NCBI GenBank assembly: GCA_035944135.1
Contig: DASZBM010000002.1
Coordinates: 372,001 to 436,000 of the forward strand
Source of the DNA: Acidobacteriaceae bacterium
GTDB lineage: Bacteria; Acidobacteriota; Terriglobia; Terriglobales; Acidobacteriaceae
Reading direction: 5' to 3'
DNA: 64,000 nucleotides
Shown piece after piece: positions 7,614 to 18,648 of the stretch (within the stretch, counting starts at the first letter, position 1; every line of letters begins with the position of its first letter). The notes under the pieces were generated by a model, which saw only the letters and a program-made list of their open reading frames with translations, had not been told where the DNA came from and searched no databases. The position numbers and the translations under genes were made by a program.

Positions 7614-10313
7614 TCAGGCTGTGGCTGCGTCCGCGGCCTCAGGATTCAACCCAAGCTCCGCAAACGCCTGCGTGGCAACCTTCGGTTTGATGGTTCCTTC
7701 GCGGGCGAGCTTCGAAAGCGCCGCCGCGACGATGGATTCGGCGTCGACCTCGAAATGCCGGCGCAGATGCTCGCGATTGTCGGAGCGGCCGAAGCCATCC
7801 GTGCCAAGCGAGACCAGCCGCGAGCCGAGCCATGGCGAGAGCGCGTCCGGAAGCGACTTCATGTAGTCACTCGCAGCAACGATCGGTCCCTTCGCGCTGC
7901 CGAGCGCCGTGACAACGTATGGCACGCGCTCCTTCTCGGCGGGGTGCAGACGGTTCCACCGCTCGACTGCGATAGCGTCGCGGCGAAGCTCGGTGTAGCT
8001 GGTGACGGACCACACGTCAGCGGCAATGTTGTACTTCTCGGCGAGAATCTGCTGCGCGCGCAGGACTTCGTTCAGGATCGGACCTGCACCGAAGAGCTGC
8101 AGCTTTGCCTCGCCCTTGGCTTGCTCCGGAGAGGCACCCTTGAACTTGTAGATCCCGCGCAGAATGCCTTCGCGCACGGCGTCGAGGTTTTCCGGCGCCG
8201 CTGGCTGCGCGTAGTCCTCGTTGTACATCGTCAGGTAGTAGAAGATGTTCTCGCCTGCCTCGTACATGCGGTGCAGGCCGTCCTGGATGATCACGGCCAT
8301 TTCGTACACGTAAGCGGGATCGTAGGTCTTGCACGTGGGAATCGTCGACGCCAGGATGTGCGAGTGGCCGTCCTGGTGCTGCAGGCCCTCGCCGAGCATT
8401 GTCGTGCGGCCTGCGGTACCGCCCATCAGGAAGCCTTTGCCGCGCGAGTCGGCAAACGCCCAGGCCATGTCGCCGATGCGCTGGAAGCCGAACATCGAGT
8501 AGTACATGTAGAACGGCACCGCCGGGACGCGGTAGTTCGTGTACGCCGTTCCCGCCGCGGTGAAGCTCGCCATCGAGCCCGCCTCGGTGATGCCTTCCTC
8601 GAGAATCTGCCCGTTCTTCTTCTCGTTGTATGCGAGCAACATGTCGGCGTCGTGCGGGACGTACTTCTGGCCCTCCGGCGCGTAGATGCCGACCTGCTTC
8701 ATCACGGACTCAAAGCCGAACGTGCGGCCCTCGTCAGGAATGATCGGCACGATCAGCTTGCCGATGTCCGGGTTCTTCAGCAGTCCGTTCAGCATGTTCA
8801 CGAAGCCCATGGTCGTGGAGATCGCACGGCCGCCGGACCCTGCAAGCCAGGTCTTGAAGAACTCGATCGGCGGAGCTTTGAAGTCCAGCTTCGGCACCGT
8901 GCGCGCGGGCAGAAAGCCACCCAGCGTCTCGCGGCGCGCGAGCATGTACGCCATCGCTGGATCGGAGTTCTCGGGCCTGTAGAAGTCGGCTTTCTTTGCC
9001 GCCTCTGCCGGAAGGCCACAGTCAAAGCGCTTCGCAAACGCCGCCAGGCCCTCATCGGTCAGCTTCTTCTCCGAGTGCGTCGGATTACGCGACTGCGCTG
9101 CCGCAATGCCGTAGCCCTTCACCGTCATCGCGAGGATGACCGTCGGTCCGCCCTTGTGCTCCAGTGCGCGCTTGTAGGCGTTGTAGATCTTGATCGGATC
9201 ATGGCCGCCGCGGTGCAGGTGGATCAGTTCGTCGTCGGTTTTGTCCTCGACGATCTTGAGCAACTCCGGATACTTGCCGAAGAACTCCTTGCGCAGGTAG
9301 GCGCCGTCCTTGGCCTTGAAGCGCTGCAGGTCGCCGTCGACGCACTCCTCCATGCGCTTCAGCAGGAGACCCTGGTGGTCGCGCGCAAAGAGCTCATCCC
9401 AGTCCGAACCCCAGATGACCTTGATGACGTTCCATCCGGCGCCGCGGAAGACGGCCTCCAACTCGTCGATGATGCGTCCATTGCCGCGCACCGGGCCGTC
9501 CAGCCGCTGCAGGTTGCAGTTGACGACGAAGATGAGGTTATCGAGCTTCTCGCGTGTGCCCAGCGAGATCGCACCCAGCGTGTCGACCTCGTCCGTCTCG
9601 CCATCGCCGACGAATGCCCAGATCTTGCGCTCGGTGTGCGGGATCAGCCCGCGGTTCTCGAGATACTTCATGAAGCGCGCTTGGTAGATCGCGTTCAGCG
9701 GCCCGATGCCCATCGAGACCGTCGGGAACTGCCAGAAGTCCTTCATCAGCCAGGGGTGCGGATACGAGCTCAGGCCTGGTGTCTCGCGCAGCTCATGGCG
9801 GAAGTTCTTCAACTGGTCGGCGGTCAAGCGGCCTTCAAGGAAGGCGCGAGAGTAGACGCCCGGTGAGGCATGCCCCTGAAAGTAAACGAAGTCGCCCGGC
9901 TGCTCACCCTTGTCGCTCGGATAGGACGCGTGGAAGAAATGGTTGAAGCCCACCTCGAGCAGCGTGGCCTGCGACGCATACGTCGAGATATGGCCGCCGA
10001 TTCCCGCGTCGTACTTGTTCTGCTTGTGCACCATCGCCATCGCGTTCCAGCGAATCAGTGCCTCGACTCGGCGCTCCAGTGCACGATCGCCGGGATAGGA
10101 AACTTCGTCGTGCTTGGGAATCGTGTTCTGGAAAGGAGTCACGACGTCGCCGGGTGCAGGCACCCCGGCCTCACGGGCCCTCGTCCGCAGAGCAGACAGC
10201 AGCGCGGCGCCTTGCTCCCAGTCCTTTGCGACGACCTCGTCAAACGCCTCGATCCACTCGCTGACCTCCGCGGTCATATCCTGCCTGACGGCTTCGTCGA
10301 GATTTGTCGCCAT
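7614..10313 (-). CDS. aceE: Pyruvate dehydrogenase E1 component, homodimeric type
   Basis: Decarboxylates pyruvate and passes the acetyl group to E2 lipoate, feeding acetyl-CoA into the TCA cycle. The 899-residue length matches the AceE family. The thiamine-diphosphate motif starts at GDGETDEVDTLG and ends at VNCNLQRLDGPVRGNG; the transketolase-like middle domain contains GGTAGRTTMLGEGLQHQDGH. The frame begins at 10325, but GGAGGG lies just before the ATG at 10313, which is taken as the start. No E2 or E3 gene is in the window. A perfect 18-base palindrome lies 50 bases upstream and may be an operator. Confidence 0.95.
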   Translation of the reverse strand: MATNLDEAVRQDMTAEVSEWIEAFDEVVAKDWEQGAALLSALRTRAREAGVPAPGDVVTPFQNTIPKHDEVSYPGDRALERRVEALIRWNAMAMVHKQNKYDAGIGGHISTYASQATLLEVGFNHFFHASYPSDKGEQPGDFVYFQGHASPGVYSRAFLEGRLTADQLKNFRHELRETPGLSSYPHPWLMKDFWQFPTVSMGIGPLNAIYQARFMKYLENRGLIPHTERKIWAFVGDGETDEVDTLGAISLGTREKLDNLIFVVNCNLQRLDGPVRGNGRIIDELEAVFRGAGWNVIKVIWGSDWDELFARDHQGLLLKRMEECVDGDLQRFKAKDGAYLRKEFFGKYPELLKIVEDKTDDELIHLHRGGHDPIKIYNAYKRALEHKGGPTVILAMTVKGYGIAAAQSRNPTHSEKKLTDEGLAAFAKRFDCGLPAEAAKKADFYRPENSDPAMAYMLARRETLGGFLPARTVPKLDFKAPPIEFFKTWLAGSGGRAISTTMGFVNMLNGLLKNPDIGKLIVPIIPDEGRTFGFESVMKQVGIYAPEGQKYVPHDADMLLAYNEKKNGQILEEGITEAGSMASFTAAGTAYTNYRVPAVPFYMYYSMFGFQRIGDMAWAFADSRGKGFLMGGTAGRTTMLGEGLQHQDGHSHILASTIPTCKTYDPAYVYEMAVIIQDGLHRMYEAGENIFYYLTMYNEDYAQPAAPENLDAVREGILRGIYKFKGASPEQAKGEAKLQLFGAGPILNEVLRAQQILAEKYNIAADVWSVTSYTELRRDAIAVERWNRLHPAEKERVPYVVTALGSAKGPIVAASDYMKSLPDALSPWLGSRLVSLGTDGFGRSDNREHLRRHFEVDAESIVAAALSKLAREGTIKPKVATQAFAELGLNPEAADAATA

Positions 10314-10362
10314 CCCACCCTCCATTACGAACGCTTATAGCTCTATAGCCACTCTCTACGAT

Positions 10363-10380
10363 AATTCGGCCGGCCGAATT
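10363..10380. promoter_or_regulatory. Perfect 18-bp palindrome upstream of aceE
   Basis: AATTCGGCC followed directly by GGCCGAATT, with no loop. It lies between argJ (ends 10419, minus) and aceE (starts 10313, minus). The absence of a loop and of a T-run argues for a dimeric-repressor site rather than a terminator. AT-rich TATAGA/TATAAG boxes lie between it and the aceE start, as expected for an operator near a promoter. Confidence 0.45.
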
Positions 10381-10418
10381 CTGCACAGCCGTCCGGTTAC
10401 CGTTGGGTAATTCAGCGG

Positions 10419-11636
10419 TTAGCTGGAATAGTCGGCGTTTATCGAAACATATTCGTGGGTCAGGTCGCAGGTCACGAACCGCGCCCGGCCGTTCCCGCGG
10501 CCGAAGTCCATCGCAATCGTGTACTCCCGGGCCTGCATCGCCGCATGTGTGGCCGCCTCGTCATAGCGCGGGTCGCGCACGCCCTCGGCGAACACGGGCC
10601 GTCCGCCGATGGTAATCGTCACGTCTGACGGATCGAACCTGACCCCTGCCTTGCCGGCCGCTGCCAGCAGCCGTCCCCAGTTCGGGTCCGCCGACGACCA
10701 CGCCGTCTTGCACAGCGGCGAGTTCGCAATGGATCGCGCGATGTCCCGGGCATCGGGATCGCCCTCTGCGCCTGTGATCTCCAGCGTCACAACGTGGGTG
10801 ACACCCTCGCCATCGTCCACAATCTTGTGCGCCAGCGAGTCGCACACCTGCTGCAGCGCCGCTTCAAACATGCGCACCGCCTCGCCCTCCGCCGCAACCT
10901 CGCTCTTCCCACTAGCCAGCAGCAGTACGGTGTCGTTGGTGGACATATCGCCGTCCACCGAGATGCAGTTGAAGCTTGCATCGACTGCCTTCGTCAGCAT
11001 CGCCCGCAGGTGCTCGGGGTTCGCCGCGATATCCGTGAACAGGTAGACCAGCATCGTCGCGTGCGGTACCACCTGCGGCCCGATCATCCCCGCGCCTTTG
11101 CAGCAGCCAAAGAGCGAGACCGTCCGCCCGCCGATCTCGAAGCTCGCGCGGGCAATCTTCACCTTGGTATCCGTCGTCAGGATCGCATTCGCAAACGCCT
11201 CCGCATGCTGCTCCGTGTCGCCCAGCGCCGCCCCAGCCGCGGGAACGGCCGCGACGAGTTTCTCAACCGGAAGGGGAACGCCAATGATTCCTGTCGAAGA
11301 CGGGAACACCTCGTCGAACACGCAATGAAACTGCTCGGCCACTGCGACACAGCTCTGTTTGCATGCATCGATGCCCGGCTGCCCCGTCGCGCAGTTCGCA
11401 TTGCCCGCATTCACCAGTACGGCGGTCACGCGATTGGCCGAAGCAATGAGGTGACGCTGCCCGACGACCACCGGCGCGGCGACGACCTGATTGCTCGTAA
11501 ACATCGCAGCCGCATTCGCGCCGCCATCGCACACGGCGAGCGCAACGTCAGGCTTGCCCGAAGCCTTGATGCCGGCCGTCACAGCAGACCAGCGGAAACC
11601 AACAGGAAGAGATTGCTCAGGGGAACCGTTGCTCAC
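10419..11636 (-). CDS. argJ: Bifunctional glutamate N-acetyltransferase / ornithine acetyltransferase
   Basis: Transfers acetyl groups in the cyclic arginine pathway, releasing ornithine and regenerating N-acetylglutamate. The 405-residue protein matches ArgJ in length. It has the autocleavage region KGAGMIGP followed by PHATML, in which Thr194 is the expected self-processing nucleophile that splits the precursor into alpha and beta chains. The N-terminal NAGNANCATG segment and the C-terminal SVDGDMSTNDT segment are also family-typical. It starts at GTG without a visible ribosome site; a TACAAT box lies six bases upstream. No other arginine gene is adjacent. Confidence 0.94.
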   Translation of the reverse strand: MSNGSPEQSLPVGFRWSAVTAGIKASGKPDVALAVCDGGANAAAMFTSNQVVAAPVVVGQRHLIASANRVTAVLVNAGNANCATGQPGIDACKQSCVAVAEQFHCVFDEVFPSSTGIIGVPLPVEKLVAAVPAAGAALGDTEQHAEAFANAILTTDTKVKIARASFEIGGRTVSLFGCCKGAGMIGPQVVPHATMLVYLFTDIAANPEHLRAMLTKAVDASFNCISVDGDMSTNDTVLLLASGKSEVAAEGEAVRMFEAALQQVCDSLAHKIVDDGEGVTHVVTLEITGAEGDPDARDIARSIANSPLCKTAWSSADPNWGRLLAAAGKAGVRFDPSDVTITIGGRPVFAEGVRDPRYDEAATHAAMQAREYTIAMDFGRGNGRARFVTCDLTHEYVSINADYSS

Positions 11637-11642
11637 GAAAGA

Positions 11643-11648
11643 ATTGTA
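11643..11648 (-). promoter_or_regulatory. Candidate -10 box of argJ (leaderless type)
   Basis: TACAAT on the minus strand, six bases before the GTG at 11636. No Shine-Dalgarno sequence lies between them, so the transcript probably begins at the start codon. A divergent TATAGT (11672-11677) precedes the next gene by eight bases. Confidence 0.45.
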
Positions 11649-11685
11649 TCTAGCGGACGAGGGAAGGTCTGTATAGTTTCCGGCA

Positions 11686-13826
<2,141 letters not shown>

Positions 13827-14024
13827 CTGGGGCCTCCAGCAAACTCACGTCTAAGGACATGCTGGCAGTGCCTCTCTTGCCCCGCCATTCAACAGCGCGG
13901 GTACGGAAACACTTGTTTTTGCCAGGTCTGTTGCAGAACGCAACAAACAAGCTCACTTTCGGGATGGCGGAAGAGTATTCGACGGGTTACTTCTTGGCAA
14001 CAATAATTTGTGATATCAGGACAA

Positions 14025-16244
14025 TCACTGGTAACCATGCACGCGCTCGGAGGTAATCCACCGCGTGCTTTCCAAGGCAGCCGCCGACCGATTCAGCGCC
14101 TCGGTAAGTGCTGCAAGCTGAGCAGATGTTCTCGCCGTATCCTTTGCGTCGATTCCTTCATTCACTCCCGGAATGACCACCGCAGCGTATCCGGTGTATT
14201 CGCCGGGTGCGTAGATGGTGTGCCGGTACCACGGCCGGTGCGGAAGCCCCGCCTCGTTCAGCAGCGCTTCCTCCGCATTTCGCAGAGCCTCATCCAGCCG
14301 CGCCTTCGCTGCGGCATCCAGCGATCCTGGGGTAGATTGCACAGTCATGACGCGCGCGCCGGCTGCTGCAAACCGCGCCGCCGCTGCGTTCGCCGGTGCA
14401 AAGTCCACCTGCAGGTGCTCGTCAATCGCGCGCTTCTGCGCATCCTTCAAGTAGCCGACGACCTCGCTGCCGTAGGTCTTGTAGTCGTACGGCAGCACGT
14501 CGGCGTCGGCCATGTGCAGGATCTCCAACCCGAACACGCGGGCCTGCTGCTGCTCGTACACGAAGGTGGGGTCGGCGTTCTTGATGAACCAGTTGTAGTT
14601 GTCGAAGACCGAGTGATACACGCCGTACGGCCCATCCGATCCGATGTCCGTCGACGGCACGCCGAGGTGCTGGATGAACGGTGTGTAGTCCGAGCCCGAG
14701 CCGAGGTCACCCACGCGCACGCCCTCAGTATTCACGGTCGAGTTCGACGGCGCATTGAACGGATTCGCAGCCGTTCCCCTCCGCCGCGGATTCTCCGACT
14801 GAGACTTCAGCCACTGCTCATACACCGTGCCGCCCTTGGGGCTCTGCACCTGCCGCGTCACATCGCGCACAAACTCTTTCAGCGACGGCACCGCGGACGC
14901 ATTGAAGTTCGGCCCCGACACCCCGACATCCGTGTTGAAGTACGCCACCGCATGCGCCAGGTGCTCCGCATGATCCTCCGCCCACTCGGTCGAGCCGATC
15001 AGTCCTTCCTCTTCCGCGTCCCACGAGCACACCACAATGCGCCGTTTCGGCTTCCATCCCTGCTTCAGCAGTTCGCCGATCCCGTGCACCGTCTCCAGCA
15101 TCGCCGCCGTTCCGCTGTTCGGATCGACCGCGCCATACACCCAGGCGTCGCGATGATTGCCCGCAACCACCCAGTCGTCTTTCTCGCTCGGATCTGTGCC
15201 GTCGACGGTACCGATCACGTCCCAGATCGTCCGCAGCGCATAATCCTGCTCCAGATGCATGTGCACCTTCACTGCGCCCGTTCCGCCCAGGTGGTAGGTG
15301 AACGGCAGGCCGCCCTGCCACTCGCGCGGAGTCGCAGGCCCATCCAGCGCCTCCAGGATCGGCGCCGCGTCTTTATAGCTAAGGGGGTTGGCGGGAATCG
15401 ACGGCTGGTTCATCTTCGCCGGATCCATGGTGCGCTTCGACTCCGGCAGATCCGGCGTTGCGGCAATGCCTGGCGTGGTCGGATCACCCGCGTAGATTGG
15501 CAGAAACTGCACCGACCCACGCTGCACGCCGGAGTCCGGCCGGAACGCCCCGCGCGGATACTTGTCCCCGCGATCGTAGCCGTCGTCTTCCGGGTCCGAG
15601 TAGATCAGCACACCGGCCGCGCCCCGCTGCTGCGCGATGTACACCTTTACGCCGCGGAAGTTCTGCCCGTAGCGCACAAGCACGATCTTGCCCTTTACAT
15701 CGACGCCCAGCTCCTTCAGCCGGTCGAAGTCCGCCAGCGTTCCATAGTTCGCGTAAACCACATCCGCCGTGACGTCGCCCGACGGTGACGACCCATTGAA
15801 CGCCGGCAGAATGTCCGGATTGTCCTGGAACGGATCCCCCCCGTAAGCCTTCGGGTCGACATGCTCCGGTGTCGGCCCGCTCATCAACTGCTTTCCGCTG
15901 GCGTCGAACGCCGTGATCTCAATCTTCCTCGGCTTGTTCAGCCAGACGCGGTACTCCTGGATGGTTGTCTCGAGCCCCGCCGCCTTGAACTTCTCCGCAA
16001 CATAATCCGCCGTCTTCTTGTCCGCCGGCGAACTGGCCCAGTGCGGCTCGGCCGTCAAAATCTTCAGGTGCTCACCCGCGAGCTTTGCATCCGGCACGGC
16101 CATGAACGCCGAGTCCCATTTGGCTTGCTGCGAAAAGTCGGCGTAGCCGAACACGTTCGGCGTGGAGGCGCTCTGGGCGAAGGTCGGCAGAGAAAGGCAG
16201 GCCAGGCAAAGGCCGGCTAAGCAAGTAGAGCGAAGGTGTGTCAC
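14025..16244 (-). CDS. M28 family metallopeptidase (glutamate carboxypeptidase II-like)
   Basis: Exported dinuclear-zinc peptidase of the PSMA / transferrin-receptor family. The start is taken as GTG 16244, which has GAGGAG nine bases upstream and begins directly with a signal peptide (LAGLCLACLSLPTFA, cut near FAQS). That gives 739 residues. Order: M28 N-terminal part; a PA domain (about 120-290); the catalytic domain with zinc and active-site residues in AGNHRDAW, GAVDPNSGTA, WDAEEEGLIGSTEWAEDH, NTDVGVSG and YHSVFDN; then a C-terminal helical dimerisation domain. The role is probably peptide scavenging in the periplasm or outside the cell. Confidence 0.9.
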   Translation of the reverse strand: MTHLRSTCLAGLCLACLSLPTFAQSASTPNVFGYADFSQQAKWDSAFMAVPDAKLAGEHLKILTAEPHWASSPADKKTADYVAEKFKAAGLETTIQEYRVWLNKPRKIEITAFDASGKQLMSGPTPEHVDPKAYGGDPFQDNPDILPAFNGSSPSGDVTADVVYANYGTLADFDRLKELGVDVKGKIVLVRYGQNFRGVKVYIAQQRGAAGVLIYSDPEDDGYDRGDKYPRGAFRPDSGVQRGSVQFLPIYAGDPTTPGIAATPDLPESKRTMDPAKMNQPSIPANPLSYKDAAPILEALDGPATPREWQGGLPFTYHLGGTGAVKVHMHLEQDYALRTIWDVIGTVDGTDPSEKDDWVVAGNHRDAWVYGAVDPNSGTAAMLETVHGIGELLKQGWKPKRRIVVCSWDAEEEGLIGSTEWAEDHAEHLAHAVAYFNTDVGVSGPNFNASAVPSLKEFVRDVTRQVQSPKGGTVYEQWLKSQSENPRRRGTAANPFNAPSNSTVNTEGVRVGDLGSGSDYTPFIQHLGVPSTDIGSDGPYGVYHSVFDNYNWFIKNADPTFVYEQQQARVFGLEILHMADADVLPYDYKTYGSEVVGYLKDAQKRAIDEHLQVDFAPANAAAARFAAAGARVMTVQSTPGSLDAAAKARLDEALRNAEEALLNEAGLPHRPWYRHTIYAPGEYTGYAAVVIPGVNEGIDAKDTARTSAQLAALTEALNRSAAALESTRWITSERVHGYQ

Positions 16245-16299
16245 CTGGGCGGTCTCCTCGTCGGTGCGGTTCGTCGATCGAGCTTTTAAAGACGGTTTG

Positions 16300-16695
16300 C
16301 TAAACGGGTTGTGTGCAGTACTTGCAGCGTGTGGCGGCAATAGGAATATCGCTCTGGCACTGCGGGCATGGCTTCATGGTCGGTGGTTCGGCCTTCTCCG
16401 GGTTGAACTTCTTGAGCAGATACTGCGTGGGAAGAACAAGCAGGAAATAAACGACTGCCGCGAGAATCAGAAAATCAATAACAGCCGTGATGAAGTTGCC
16501 GTACATGATCTTGCCGCCGTTCACGTAGGCGACCAGATAGCCGAAGTCCGGTTTGCCGATGATCGCACCCAGTAACGGCTTGATGATGTTCTCCGTGAGG
16601 GCGGTGACGATAGCAGTGAAAGCGGCGCCGATGATGACGGCCACCGCCAGGTCCATAACATTGCCGCGCAGTATGAAGTCGCGAAAACCCTTCAT
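16300..16695 (-). CDS. mscL: Large-conductance mechanosensitive channel with C-terminal zinc ribbon
   Basis: Pentameric inner-membrane channel that opens on hypo-osmotic shock. The ATG at 16695 has GGAGG eight bases upstream; the longer upstream frame is rejected. Of 131 residues, 1-95 are a normal MscL: KGFRDFILRGNVMDLAVAVIIG, transmembrane helix 1 near 14-42 and helix 2 near 70-92. Instead of the usual helical bundle tail, it ends in a four-cysteine motif, Cys110-x2-Cys113 and Cys124-x2-Cys127, a probable zinc ribbon. The tail would face the cytoplasm; its role is unknown. Confidence 0.92.
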   Translation of the reverse strand: MKGFRDFILRGNVMDLAVAVIIGAAFTAIVTALTENIIKPLLGAIIGKPDFGYLVAYVNGGKIMYGNFITAVIDFLILAAVVYFLLVLPTQYLLKKFNPEKAEPPTMKPCPQCQSDIPIAATRCKYCTQPV

Positions 16696-16845
16696 CAGTT
16701 TGACCTCCGTCTTTTTCAGCTTTTTAGTGTCTGGCGAAGTTACCAGAGCCCACTCTCTGTCCCGACCTCTGATTTGCACGCGAGTATATCGCACGCGCGC
16801 TGACATGTTTCTGGTGCAGCCTGCAGCCTGACGTATCCTTGCTCC

Positions 16846-17544
16846 ATGCGCGTCCGGCTCCTATCCTTCGGCCCCCTGAAAACCGCTCTCCCGCCGGATG
16901 GCGCCTGGTTTGAGTTGACCGGAGAGCGGAACGTCACGGACCTCGTCCGCGCACTTGTCGCGCAGGGGACTTTCAGCGACGTCGCCATGCGCTCCGCCGC
17001 CGTCGCCGTCAATCAGGAGTACGCCGCGCCCGACCAGATTCTCAGCGATGGCGATGAGGTTGCTATCCTTCCGCCTGTAAGCGGCGGCGCCGACGATCTC
17101 GTCCAAATCGTCAGGGAGCCCATCGATACGGAGCGGATCGTGAACGCGGTGAAGAGCGGCGGCGACGGCGCGGTGTGCGTCTTCGACGGCATCGTGCGTG
17201 ACAACACGCGCGGCCGCGCGACCCTGCACCTCGACTACGAGGCCTATGAGGAAATGGCGCTGCGCCAGATGCGGATGCTTCGCGAAGAAGCGATCGCGCG
17301 ATTCGGCGTGCGCGAGGCCGCCATCGTGCATCGCCTCGGTAGGTTGTCCGTCGGCGAAACCAGCGTCCTGATTGCCGTCGCTTCCGCCCATCGCGGCGCC
17401 GCGTTCGACGCCTGCCGGCATCTCATCGACACCCTGAAGAAGACCGTGCCGATCTGGAAGCGCGAGCAGTTTGTGGACGGTGCGGTGTGGGCCGACGGCG
17501 AGCCATTCCCGGAAGATCTCACTCGGTCCGGAGTCGCTCGATGA
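16846..17544 (+). CDS. moaX: Fused molybdopterin synthase, MoaD-MoaE (MoaX type)
   Basis: Inserts the dithiolene sulfurs into precursor Z to make molybdopterin. Residues 1-81 are a ubiquitin-like MoaD domain ending in Gly80-Gly81 (PPVSGG). Residues from about 85 to 232 are MoaE, with FDGIVRDNTRG, LDYEAYEEMA, HRLGRLSVGE and the catalytic lysines in LKKTVPIWKREQF. In separate proteins the GlyGly is the free C-terminus that carries the thiocarboxylate. Here it is internal, so processing after Gly81 is needed, as reported for mycobacterial MoaX. No other moa gene is nearby. It overlaps the next gene by four bases. Confidence 0.9.
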   Translation: MRVRLLSFGPLKTALPPDGAWFELTGERNVTDLVRALVAQGTFSDVAMRSAAVAVNQEYAAPDQILSDGDEVAILPPVSGGADDLVQIVREPIDTERIVNAVKSGGDGAVCVFDGIVRDNTRGRATLHLDYEAYEEMALRQMRMLREEAIARFGVREAAIVHRLGRLSVGETSVLIAVASAHRGAAFDACRHLIDTLKKTVPIWKREQFVDGAVWADGEPFPEDLTRSGVAR

Positions 17545-18521
17545 GGCAAGGCTGGTTGCATTCGGTTTGCTGGGCCACGACGTTGGGAGCTCTGATGGGA
17601 ACTCCAGCCGCCCATGCCGTGCAGCCCCAGCAACAGCCGCCCGCGCCCATAGAACGCAAGGATGGCCAGACGCCGACGATTCACGTCGAGAGCCGCCTGG
17701 TCAACGTGGCGCTGAACGTGGTCGATGAGACCGGAGCTCCCGTCGGCGGCCTGACGCGGGACGACTTCGAGATCCTCGAGGACGGTAAGCCGCAGAAGAT
17801 TGCGATCTTCGATAAGGAGTCCACAACGCCGCTCGAGATTGTGCTGGCGATTGACACCAGCGGCAGTGTGATCATCGACGAGCGGCTGGAGATTCAGGCC
17901 GCGAAGAGCTTTGTGCGTTCGATCCTCCGCCCGCAGGACGCATTGGACGTGATGGAGTTCTCCGAAAACGTGACGGAGCTCGTCCCCTTCACAGACGACG
18001 TGCGCCGTATTGAGAGCGGTCTGGGGCACATCGGGCTGGGCGATGCCACGGCGCTCTATGACGCGATTTATCTGGCCAGCCAGCGGCTGAGCGAGACGCC
18101 TACCAAGGAGGGCCAGCGCCGCGTTATCGTTCTGATTACCGACGGCGAAAACACGACGCGTCATGGCGGCTATGACTCTGCACTCGAGCAGGCGGAACGC
18201 GCCGGCGCGATGGTCTACTCGCTGATCATCGTTCCGATTGAGGCAGACGCGGGCCGCAATACCGGCGGCGAGCATGTGCTGATCCAGATGGCGCACGACA
18301 CCGGCGGCAAGTATTACTACGTCGAGGACAAGCGCGATCTTGCGCCGGCCTTTGCGCACGTGTCGGACGATCTGCGCACGCAGTACACGCTGGGCTACTA
18401 TGCTCCGCAAAAGGGCGGCGATTTCTCGGGGCTGCGGCACATTGAGATTCGGATGAAAGATCCCACACTCCGCGAAAAATACAAGCTGCGCTACCGAACC
18501 GCGTATTACGGCAATCGTTAG
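17541..18521 (+). CDS. Exported VWA-domain protein (Acidobacteria VWFA-related type)
   Basis: A 326-residue protein whose ATG overlaps the moaX stop (ATGA). Residues 1-28 are a signal peptide ending AAHA. A short Gln/Pro region and a VRDENGAPV-like beta domain (VVDETGAPVGGLTRDDFEILEDGK) follow. From about residue 95 there is a von Willebrand A fold with the metal-site motif DTSGS and the LITDGENTT strand, and the product ends near TLGYYAPQ. This arrangement is typical of the VWFA-related family abundant in Acidobacteria. The function is probably protein binding in the periplasm; the overlap with moaX suggests co-translation, but a functional link is not evident. Confidence 0.88.
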   Translation: MRQGWLHSVCWATTLGALMGTPAAHAVQPQQQPPAPIERKDGQTPTIHVESRLVNVALNVVDETGAPVGGLTRDDFEILEDGKPQKIAIFDKESTTPLEIVLAIDTSGSVIIDERLEIQAAKSFVRSILRPQDALDVMEFSENVTELVPFTDDVRRIESGLGHIGLGDATALYDAIYLASQRLSETPTKEGQRRVIVLITDGENTTRHGGYDSALEQAERAGAMVYSLIIVPIEADAGRNTGGEHVLIQMAHDTGGKYYYVEDKRDLAPAFAHVSDDLRTQYTLGYYAPQKGGDFSGLRHIEIRMKDPTLREKYKLRYRTAYYGNR

Positions 18522-18536
18522 TCAGCGAGTCACGAC

Positions 18537-18562
18537 GTCATCCTGAGCGAAGCGAAGGATCC
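18537..18562. repeat. Dispersed intergenic repeat (CATCCTGAGCGAAG type)
   Basis: The segment resembles short intergenic repeats common in acidobacterial genomes, from general knowledge rather than a search. It is preceded by a GCGAGTCA octamer (18522-18532 region) like the array inside glyQ. Confidence 0.4.
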
Positions 18563-18602
18563 CCGTATTTGATTTGCCTTTGCCGTTGCCCTTGTCTTTG
18601 TA

Positions 18603-18640
18603 GTTGCTTTTCTTTCTGTCATCCCCGCAGGAGATCTGCT
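18603..18640 (+). repeat. Dispersed repeat, copy 1 (partner at 28348-28386)
   Basis: The 38 bases around GTTGCTTTTCTT...CCGCAG are closely similar to the reverse complement of 28348-28386, between glyQ and glyS. Both copies are intergenic. Confidence 0.6.
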
Positions 18641-18648
18641 TTTCGCTT

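Noticed and set aside
7755-9866. A 703-codon plus-strand frame opposite aceE
   Set aside because: Arg/Val/His-rich antisense shadow of a well-supported gene, as expected in GC-rich DNA.
14010-15788. A 592-codon plus-strand frame opposite the M28 peptidase gene
   Set aside because: Antisense shadow; no family resemblance and composition rich in Arg and His.
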